Assembly: GCA_002451275.1 (NCBI GenBank) | Contig: DKBS01000064.1 | Coordinates: 1-6,264, forward strand | Source of the DNA: Planctomycetaceae bacterium UBA6894 | GTDB lineage: Bacteria > Planctomycetota > Planctomycetia > Gemmatales > Gemmataceae | DNA: 6,264 nt | Direction: 5' to 3' | Part shown: positions 1 through 5,692 of the stretch, piece by piece | How the letters are laid out: the number at the start of each line of letters is the position of its first letter | Position numbering within the stretch: the first letter of the stretch is position 1 | The notes under the pieces: model-generated | What the model saw: only the letters and a program-made list of their open reading frames with translations | Database searches by the model: none | What the model was told of the DNA's origin: nothing | Translations under genes and position numbers: made by a program

Positions 1-87
1 GAGGACCATGAAGAAACTAAAAATGAAGAAATGAAGAGGCTTTCAAAGATTAATAGTGATTTTGTGAGGACGCAAGCTTCTTTTTAA
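1..87 (+). CDS. Possible 3' end of an upstream gene (partial, unrecognised)
   Basis: The frame starting at base 1 is open for 28 codons and stops with TAA at 85-87. It would give a highly charged C-terminal tail rich in Glu, Lys and Asn, ending near RTQASF. The stop shares its last A with an ATG at 87 (TAATG), an arrangement sometimes seen in coupled genes. The stretch is strongly AT-rich, unlike the genes that follow, and is too short to identify. It may equally be a chance open stretch in non-coding leader DNA. The call rests only on the absence of a stop, so confidence is low. Confidence 0.2.
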   Translation, partial: EDHEETKNEEMKRLSKINSDFVRTQASF

Positions 88-107
88 TGAGAACCAGCGA
101 TATATTA

Positions 108-119
108 AAGAATATTCTT
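108..119. repeat. Perfect 12-bp palindrome AAGAATATTCTT in the leader of gene 1
   Basis: AAGAATATTCTT equals its own reverse complement over all 12 bases. It ends 18 nt before the preferred ATG at 138. A TATATT hexamer at 101-106 just upstream could serve as a -10 box, but no good -35 box is visible at the right spacing. If that promoter were real, the palindrome would overlap the transcription start, where a dimeric repressor could bind. AT-rich DNA yields such palindromes by chance fairly often, so the structure is certain and the function is a guess. Confidence 0.3.
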
Positions 120-137
120 CTATGGGATAGAGTTGCG

Positions 138-2429
138 ATGGCCTTTATTAGAAACCATCTGTTGTTGCCTGCCTTGGCTTTCCTTGCGGGGGTGTTTGGC
201 ACACCCGCGCAGGGTGCCGAGAAGGTTGATTTCCAAACCATCGGAAACCTTTTCCAAGCCAAGTGTTTCAGTTGCCACGGGCCTGAAAAACAGCGGGCGA
301 ACCTGCGGCTGGACACGCCGGCCGGATTTCAGGAGGGGGGCGACTCCGGTCCGGTGGTGGAACCGGGCAAGCCCGACTCCAGCCGGTTGCTCGATGCCGT
401 TCTCGGACGCAACGGCCAGAATCGCATGCCGCCCAAGGGTGACCCGCTTTCAGAAAAGGAAGTGGAGCTGGTTCGCGCCTGGATCGCCGAAGGGGCCAAA
501 ATGCCAGCCGCGGTGAAAACCGCGACGGTGGACAAGGCAAAGCACTGGTCGTTCCAGCCCATCACCAATCCCCAGGTGCCGCAGGTGAGCCAGCCGGCCT
601 GGGTCAAAAATCCCATTGATGCGTTTGTGCTGGCCCGCCTGGACCGGGAGGCGATCCAGCCTTCGGCGGAGGCGGACCCTGTCACGCTAATGCGCCGGGC
701 CAGTCTGGATTTGACCGGCTTACCCCCTGATCCCGCGCAGGTTCGGGATTTTTTAAGCCGTCATGGTCCGCAGGCGTATGAGAAGTGGATCGACCACCTG
801 CTGGCCCAGCCAGCCTATGGGGAGCGTTGGGCGCGCGTGTGGCTCGACCAGGCCCGCTACGCGGACAGCAACGGCTATTCCATCGACGCGCCGCGCAGCA
901 TCTGGCCGTGGCGGGACTGGGTGATCCGGGCCCTGAACGCGGACATGCCGTTTGACAGGTTCACCCTGGAGCAGTTGGCGGGGGATCTCCTTCCGAACTC
1001 CACGAGGGACCAGAAGGTGGCGACCGGTTTCCACCGCAACACCCAGATCAACGAGGAAGGCGGGGTGGACAAGGAGCAATTCCGCATCGAGTCCGTTTTT
1101 GACCGGGTGGGCACCACCGGCGCGGTATGGATGGGGCTCACCCTGGGCTGTGCCCAGTGCCACAACCACAAGTTCGACCCGATCAGCCAGCGCGACTACT
1201 ACCGGATGTTCGCGTTCTTCAACAACCAGGATGAGCCCACCCTCACCCTGGAGCCTGCCGTGCTGGCCAAGGACCAGCCCGAGGACAAAAGCAAGGACGG
1301 CAAAAAGGCCAAGCCCAAGGTGGAAAAACCGGCGGTCACCACCCTGGTGCTGGCCGAGCGTTCCACCCCGCGGGAGACCAAGATCCTGCTGGGCGGTGAT
1401 TTCACCCGCCCCGGCATGGTGGTGGACTCGGGCACGCCCGCGGTATTGCCGCCGCTGGAACAACCTGCCGCGAGCGGAAAGCCAAACCGCCAGGATCTGG
1501 CCCGCTGGCTGGTAAGCCGCTCCAACCCCCTCACCTCCCGGGTGCAGGTCAACCGGCACTGGGGCCGTTTTTTCGGCTTGCCGCTGGTGGAGACCGAGAA
1601 TGATTTCGGCATCCAGGGAACGCCCCCCAGCCATCCCGACCTGCTGGACTGGCTGGCCCACCGTTTCATGGACGATGGCTGGTCCATGAAGAAGCTGCAC
1701 CGGCTGATTGTCACCTCCGCCACCTACCGGCAATCCTCGGCGCATCGGCCGGATCTGGAGACCAAAGACCCCCGCAACAAGCTGCTGGCCCGGCAGAAAC
1801 GCGTTCGCCTGGAGGCGGAAGCGGTGCGCGACAGCGCCCTGGTGGCCAGCGGCCTCTACACCGACAAGGTGGGAGGGCCCAGTGTGTTCCCGCCCCAGCC
1901 CGCCGGCGTGGACCAGTTCACCCAGGTGAAAAGGCCGTGGGTGGCCAGCGAGGGACCGGATCGTTACCGCCGCGGCCTGTACACCCACTTCTGGCGCGCG
2001 GCCCCCTATCCTGGCCTGACGGTGTTTGACGCCCCGGATGCCGGCACCACCTGCACGCGCCGCAACCAATCGAACACGCCGCTGCAGTCTTTGACACTGC
2101 TGAATGACCAGGCTTTTGGCGAATGCGCCCACGGCTTGGCCCTGCGCATGTTGAAGGAAGGCAACGCGGACAAGGCGGCCGGGCGGATGTTTGAACTGGC
2201 CATGGCGCGCCAGCCCGGCAGCCTGGAATTGGAGCGCCTGAACCGTTTTTACGAACTGGAAAAACAGCGTTTGGTCGAAAACCCCAAAGCGGCTGACGAT
2301 CTTGTGCGGCAGGGCGGTCCACCGGGACGGGAATTGTCCGCCAGGGCGGAGCCGCCGGCTGACAAGGCTGCCCTGGTGCTGCTGGCCCGCCTGATCCTCA
2401 ACCTCGATGAGTTCATCACCCGTGAGTGA
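138..2429 (+). CDS. PSCyt1-DUF1549-DUF1553 domain protein (planctomycete-type cytochrome c protein), exported
   Basis: This 763-aa protein is an exported c-type cytochrome of unknown substrate, typical of PVC bacteria. The start at 138 gives a clean signal peptide: short basic n-region (MAFIRNH), Leu/Ala-rich core, and a probable cut near AQG-AE around residues 24-27. An in-frame ATG at 87 would add 17 residues and is poorly placed after the nearest purine-rich stretch (64-70). Domains: a PSCyt1 heme domain at ~35-120 with CFSCH at 43-47 and a likely axial Met in MPP at 97-99; DUF1549 at ~155-363 with a second CxxCH (CAQCH, 338-342) in the family's usual GCxQCHxHKFDP context; a Lys/Glu/Pro-rich linker at ~376-397; DUF1553 at ~448-751, ending in the usual ARLILNLDEFITRE. 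No LamG-like insert separates the two DUFs, so this is a compact family member. The stop lies 4 nt before the DUF1501 gene. Family membership is clear; biochemical function is unknown, although such pairs are often linked to polymer breakdown. Confidence 0.95.
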   Translation: MAFIRNHLLLPALAFLAGVFGTPAQGAEKVDFQTIGNLFQAKCFSCHGPEKQRANLRLDTPAGFQEGGDSGPVVEPGKPDSSRLLDAVLGRNGQNRMPPKGDPLSEKEVELVRAWIAEGAKMPAAVKTATVDKAKHWSFQPITNPQVPQVSQPAWVKNPIDAFVLARLDREAIQPSAEADPVTLMRRASLDLTGLPPDPAQVRDFLSRHGPQAYEKWIDHLLAQPAYGERWARVWLDQARYADSNGYSIDAPRSIWPWRDWVIRALNADMPFDRFTLEQLAGDLLPNSTRDQKVATGFHRNTQINEEGGVDKEQFRIESVFDRVGTTGAVWMGLTLGCAQCHNHKFDPISQRDYYRMFAFFNNQDEPTLTLEPAVLAKDQPEDKSKDGKKAKPKVEKPAVTTLVLAERSTPRETKILLGGDFTRPGMVVDSGTPAVLPPLEQPAASGKPNRQDLARWLVSRSNPLTSRVQVNRHWGRFFGLPLVETENDFGIQGTPPSHPDLLDWLAHRFMDDGWSMKKLHRLIVTSATYRQSSAHRPDLETKDPRNKLLARQKRVRLEAEAVRDSALVASGLYTDKVGGPSVFPPQPAGVDQFTQVKRPWVASEGPDRYRRGLYTHFWRAAPYPGLTVFDAPDAGTTCTRRNQSNTPLQSLTLLNDQAFGECAHGLALRMLKEGNADKAAGRMFELAMARQPGSLELERLNRFYELEKQRLVENPKAADDLVRQGGPPGRELSARAEPPADKAALVLLARLILNLDEFITRE

Positions 2430-2433
2430 TCCC

Positions 2434-3888
2434 ATGCACACCAACGAGATGAACCCGCTGGCCACCGAGACTCGCCGTCATTTTTTCCGGCGCTGCCCGG
2501 TGGCCCTGGGCGGCGTGGCGCTGGCGAATCTGCTGGCGCGGGATGGGTACGCGCTGGGCGGTGGCGCGGTTTCCAGGAGTGAGGCGCTGAACGGCCTGCA
2601 CCACACCCCGAAGGCCAAACGGGTGATCTACCTGTTCATGGCGGGAGGTCCCAGCCAGTTTGAACTGTTTGAGCCCAAACCCGAACTGCAGAAATATCAC
2701 GACCAGCCAATCCCCGAATCGTTCGTGAAGGGGCGCCGGTTCGCCTTCATGGATACCTTCTCGAAGGAGCGGCCCAAGCTGCTGGGGACCAAGCGTTCCT
2801 TCAAGCCCGTGGGTGATGCCGGCCTGCAGGTATCGGAGCTGCTTCCCCACTTCAGGCACATCGCCAACGAGGTGACTTTTGTGCGCACGGTGGCGACCGA
2901 TGTGTTCAACCACGCGCCCGCCAAGCTTTTCGCCAACACCGGCAGCGCCCAGGCCGGCCGACCGAGCATGGGGAGTTGGCTCAGCTACGGCATCGGCAGC
3001 GAGTCGCGGGACCTGCCGGCGTTTGTGGTGCTGCAATCGGGTGGACGGGGGCCACGGGGCGGCGCCCCGCTGTGGGGTTCCGGTTTTCTGCCCACGGCGC
3101 ACCAGGGGGTGCCGTTTCGGTCCCTGGGCGATCCGATCGTCAGCCTGTCGAATCCACCGGGCATCGACCGGACCATCCAGGGCGACACGGTGGAGGCGGT
3201 TGCCGACCTCAACCGTCTGAGGCGGGAGGCCACGGGAGACGAGGAGATCGTCACGCGTATCAGGGCCTACGAGATGGCCTACCGCATGCAGACAAGCGCG
3301 CCGGAGTTGATCGATCTGGGCAGGGAAAGCAAGGAGACGCTGGACCTGTACGGAGCCGTCCCGGGCAAGCCTTCCTTCGCCAACAACTGCCTGCTGGCCA
3401 GGCGCATGATCGAGCGCGGCGTGCGCTTCGTGCAGCTATACCACACCGATTGGGACCATCATGGCGACACCGTGAACCACCTGGGCGGCCCCTTGGAAAA
3501 GGTGTGTCTCGAGACCGACCGGGCCTGCGCCGCGCTGGTGCTGGACCTGAAGCGCCGGGGGTTGCTGGAAGACACGCTGGTGGTGTGGGGTGGAGAATTC
3601 GGCCGCACGCCCATGGGTGAGGTGCGCGAGCTGGTGGGCCGCAACCACCACATTGACACCTTCCCCATGTGGTTCGCGGGCGGAGGTGTGAAGAAGGGCC
3701 TGGTGCATGGTGAGACCGACGCGTTCGGCTTCGCCCCGGTCTCGGGCAGGGTGCATGTGCACGATGTGCAGGCGACGGTGCTGCACCTGTGCGGTATCGA
3801 CCACAAGAAGCTCACCTTCCGGTTCCAGGGCCGCGACTTCCGCCTGACGGATGTCCATGGCGAGCTGATGACACCGATTCTGGTTTAG
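2434..3888 (+). CDS. DUF1501 domain protein with twin-arginine-like signal
   Basis: This 484-aa protein is a DUF1501 member, a family placed in the alkaline phosphatase/sulfatase-like fold group whose reaction is not established. Three in-frame ATGs compete. The one at 2407 overlaps gene 1 by 23 nt and has no Shine-Dalgarno. The one at 2434 follows gene 1's stop by 4 nt with a weak GTGAG at 2422-2426. The one at 2449 gives MNPLATETRRHFF, close to common family N-termini. I chose 2434. TRRHFF at 14-19 followed by a hydrophobic stretch (PVALGGVALANLLA) looks like a Tat signal. Family landmarks (numbered from 2434) are MAGGPS at 69-74, DHHGD at 341-345, GGEFGRTP at 386-393 and GRNHH at 402-406; their Asp, Glu and His residues are plausible metal ligands. 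The length is normal and the frame intact. Its position right behind a PSCyt1-DUF1549-DUF1553 gene is the standard partnership in PVC genomes, and the two are probably cotranscribed. Tat export would suggest folding or metal loading in the cytoplasm; that is inference. Confidence 0.94.
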   Translation: MHTNEMNPLATETRRHFFRRCPVALGGVALANLLARDGYALGGGAVSRSEALNGLHHTPKAKRVIYLFMAGGPSQFELFEPKPELQKYHDQPIPESFVKGRRFAFMDTFSKERPKLLGTKRSFKPVGDAGLQVSELLPHFRHIANEVTFVRTVATDVFNHAPAKLFANTGSAQAGRPSMGSWLSYGIGSESRDLPAFVVLQSGGRGPRGGAPLWGSGFLPTAHQGVPFRSLGDPIVSLSNPPGIDRTIQGDTVEAVADLNRLRREATGDEEIVTRIRAYEMAYRMQTSAPELIDLGRESKETLDLYGAVPGKPSFANNCLLARRMIERGVRFVQLYHTDWDHHGDTVNHLGGPLEKVCLETDRACAALVLDLKRRGLLEDTLVVWGGEFGRTPMGEVRELVGRNHHIDTFPMWFAGGGVKKGLVHGETDAFGFAPVSGRVHVHDVQATVLHLCGIDHKKLTFRFQGRDFRLTDVHGELMTPILV

Positions 3889-3900
3889 GGTGGTTCGCAC

Positions 3901-3920
3901 GGTGGAGACGGGGTTCCACC
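3901..3920 (+). repeat. Stem-loop 1 in the gap after the DUF1501 gene
   Basis: GGTGGA at 3901-3906 pairs exactly with TCCACC at 3915-3920 around an 8-nt loop. It begins 12 nt after the stop codon of the DUF1501 gene. No T-run follows, so it is not a standard intrinsic terminator. It could protect the 3' end of the operon transcript or act together with the next hairpin. Confidence 0.35.
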
Positions 3921-3922
3921 TA

Positions 3923-3938
3923 CCCGGATTTAACCGGG
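3923..3938 (+). terminator. Stem-loop 2, weak candidate terminator of the PSCyt1/DUF1501 operon
   Basis: CCCGG at 3923-3927 pairs with CCGGG at 3934-3938 around the loop ATTTAA. The following bases (GGCTTTCT) hold only a short, interrupted T stretch. It lies 35 nt past the stop codon, a sensible place for a terminator, but the 5-bp stem and poor T-tract make termination uncertain. Confidence 0.25.
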
Positions 3939-3968
3939 GGCTTTCTGGCCAGACTGTTGGGGCGCGTT

Positions 3969-3990
3969 GTTTCCATTTCCAGATGGAAAC
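3969..3990 (+). repeat. Stem-loop 3: perfect 8-bp inverted repeat
   Basis: GTTTCCAT at 3969-3976 is the exact reverse complement of ATGGAAAC at 3983-3990, with the 6-nt spacer TTCCAG. CGG follows. It lies 121 nt before the start of the copper monooxygenase gene and has no T-tract, so a protein-binding dyad or RNA hairpin in that gene's leader fits better than a terminator. A related dyad lies at 4061-4083. Confidence 0.4.
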
Positions 3991-4060
3991 CGGATGCAGC
4001 CCTTGGATAGCCAATACAATAAACCTGAAACTGCGTTGTCGAATCCGTGGCATCTGGCGA

Positions 4061-4083
4061 TGTTTCCCCGGTTGTGGGGAACA
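4061..4083 (+). repeat. Stem-loop 4, imperfect dyad resembling stem-loop 3
   Basis: TTCCCC at 4064-4069 pairs with GGGGAA at 4076-4081 across a 6-nt loop. The flanking TGT and CA can extend the stem if one T is bulged. Like stem-loop 3 it begins TGTTTCC, has a 6-nt loop and is followed by CCGG. CCCGGT at 4067-4072 can instead pair with ACCGGG at 4083-4088, so two competing folds exist 23-50 nt before the next start codon. A regulatory role is speculative. Confidence 0.3.
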
Positions 4084-4110
4084 CCGGGTTTCTCATGTGG
4101 CGGGGCCTCC

Positions 4111-5607
4111 ATGAAAAGTGTTTTTGGTCGTGTTTTGGCAGTGCTCGTCGGTGCGGCAGGCATGGCGCAAGCCGGCTCTGGGGACGCGCCGACATTCACC
4201 AAGGATGTGGCGCCGATCCTCTTCAAGCATTGCGCATCCTGCCACCGCCCGGGGGAAATCGCCCCTTTCAGCCTTTTGGAATACAAGGATGCCGCCAAGC
4301 GCGCCGATTTCCTGGCGAAAATCACCGGGGAAAACCGCATGCCCCCCTGGTCTCCCGAGCCGGGTTTTGGTCATTTCAAGGATGAGAGAAGGTTGACGGC
4401 TTCGGAAAAGGCAACAATCGCGGCATGGGCCAAGGCCGGCGCACCCGAGGGGGACCTGGGGAATCTACCGGCCAAGCCCGCCTTCGGCTCTGGCTGGGTG
4501 CTGGGAAAACCGGACCTGGTGGTGGAAATGCCGGCGGAGTTCACCATCCCCGCGTCCGGCCCCGATGTGTACCAGTGCTTTGTCATCCCGCTTCCTGTCA
4601 CGCGGGACGAGGCGGTGGTGGCAGTTGATTTCCAGCCGGGCAACACCAAGGTGGTCCATCATGCCATCCTCTACCTGGACAGCAACGGCCAGGGGCGCGC
4701 CAAGGCGGACCCGGTCACCCGCAGTTTTCCAAGCTTTGGGGGGCCGGGCATCCGTCCTACCGGCAATATCGGGGCCTGGGCTCCGGGAATTCGGCCCGGG
4801 CTCCTGCCCGAGGGAACCGGCCGTTACCTGAAAAAGGGATCGGACCTGGTGCTCCAGATTCACTACCACCCCTCCGGCAAGGAGGAAAAGGACAAAAGCC
4901 GGGTGGGCATCTACTTTTCCAAGGTGCCGGTCCGCAACTATGTCGGCGCCGTCGGCATCCGCACCAGGCAATGGGCCCTCAGGATTCCGGCCGGGGAACC
5001 CAACTTCACTCTGGTCGAGCAATCTGAGCCCTTGCCAGTGCCCGCCAAGGCGATCGGCATCCTGCCCCACATGCATTACCTGGGCAAGGAGATGAAGGTG
5101 GACGCGAAGCTGCCCGACGGCAGCGAGATACCCCTGGTCTGGATCAAGGACTGGGATTTCAACTGGCAGGGGATCTACGGCTACCAGGAGCCGGTCAACC
5201 TGCCGAAGGGAACCGTGCTGCGGATGAAGGCGGTCTTTGACAACTCGACGGCCAATCCCCGCAACCCCTCCTCCCCGCCGATCCCCGTCACCTGGGGCGA
5301 GCAAACACAGGATGAGATGTGCATCTGCGGCGTGCAGGTGATCACCGAGACCAAAAAAGAACTGCGGCAGCTGATGGACATGCTCCACGGCGACCTGGGG
5401 ATGATCCTTGGCGGGGGCGGCTTGCCCGAGGATGCCGATACCCAGGCGGTTGCAATGGAACGCACCAAGAAAATGGAGCGGATGGTCCTGTGGGAGTACG
5501 ATGCCGACAAGGACGGCAAGATTTCCAAGGAAGAACTGGAACTGGTGCCCAAATCCAACCGCGACCGGGTCACGCTGATTCTGCGGGTGATGGGCAAGCT
5601 CAAGTGA
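4111..5607 (+). CDS. Exported cytochrome c - copper type II (PHM/DBM-like) monooxygenase - EF-hand fusion protein
   Basis: This 498-aa protein is a probable extracytoplasmic, copper-dependent hydroxylase or electron-transfer protein. The start at 4111 gives a textbook signal peptide (MKSVFGRVLAVLVGAAGMAQA, cut after residue 21). The frame stays open upstream to an ATG at 3967, but that would bury the signal behind 48 unlikely residues. Domain 1 (~27-115) is a heme-c domain with CASCH at 41-45 and MPPW at 77-80. Domain 2 (~135-415) matches the two-copper core of peptidylglycine alpha-hydroxylating and dopamine beta-monooxygenases: VVHHAIL (H183, H184), LQIHYH (H251), PHMHYLGK (H320, H322) and DEMC (M403). 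By family knowledge these supply the CuH (three His) and CuM (two His, one Met) sites. Domain 3 is one EF-hand loop at 464-475 (D464, D466, D468, E475). Only three cysteines lie outside the heme motif (C156, C404, C406). The Shine-Dalgarno is weak (GGGG, 4102-4105). The substrate is unknown; peptide amidation is unlikely because the matching substrate residues are absent. Confidence 0.92.
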   Translation: MKSVFGRVLAVLVGAAGMAQAGSGDAPTFTKDVAPILFKHCASCHRPGEIAPFSLLEYKDAAKRADFLAKITGENRMPPWSPEPGFGHFKDERRLTASEKATIAAWAKAGAPEGDLGNLPAKPAFGSGWVLGKPDLVVEMPAEFTIPASGPDVYQCFVIPLPVTRDEAVVAVDFQPGNTKVVHHAILYLDSNGQGRAKADPVTRSFPSFGGPGIRPTGNIGAWAPGIRPGLLPEGTGRYLKKGSDLVLQIHYHPSGKEEKDKSRVGIYFSKVPVRNYVGAVGIRTRQWALRIPAGEPNFTLVEQSEPLPVPAKAIGILPHMHYLGKEMKVDAKLPDGSEIPLVWIKDWDFNWQGIYGYQEPVNLPKGTVLRMKAVFDNSTANPRNPSSPPIPVTWGEQTQDEMCICGVQVITETKKELRQLMDMLHGDLGMILGGGGLPEDADTQAVAMERTKKMERMVLWEYDADKDGKISKEELELVPKSNRDRVTLILRVMGKLK

Positions 5608-5610
5608 AAC

Positions 5611-5638
5611 GGGGCCGGTGTACTGCCCCGCCGGCCCC
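5611..5638. terminator. GC-rich hairpin between convergent genes, candidate two-way terminator
   Basis: GGGGCCGG at 5611-5618 is the exact reverse complement of CCGGCCCC at 5631-5638, separated by 12 nt. It begins 3 nt after the stop of the monooxygenase gene. The converging minus-strand gene ends at 5693. The T-tract is short on the plus side (TTCCCTGT) and weak on the minus side (GTTTCAC). Position and an all-GC 8-bp stem favour a terminator; the poor T-tracts count against strong intrinsic termination. Confidence 0.5.
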
Positions 5639-5692
5639 TTCCCTGTAAATGCAAAGACTTGCGTGCCCCGCCCTTTTCCCGCAGACGAGGAA

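Noticed and set aside
8..37. Three ATGAAGA copies as a possible repeat array
   Set aside because: Copies at 8, 23 and 31 are unevenly spaced and 7 nt long in purine-rich DNA; there are no CRISPR-like repeats or spacers.
753..2465. Long minus-strand open frame (about 570 codons) opposite gene 1
   Set aside because: It is the mirror of a high-GC gene with strong family motifs on the plus strand. Its Leu/Val/Phe-rich stretch is simply the complement of the Lys-rich linker codons, and no recognisable domain appears.
2976..3620. Plus-strand open frame of 214 codons inside the DUF1501 gene
   Set aside because: Out-of-frame shadow with Gly/Arg-rich composition; the DUF1501 frame carries all the family motifs.
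3967..4110. 48-residue N-terminal extension of the monooxygenase gene
   Set aside because: The frame is open, but the extension would mask a clear signal peptide beginning at 4111, and it overlaps the stem-loops at 3969-3990 and 4061-4083.
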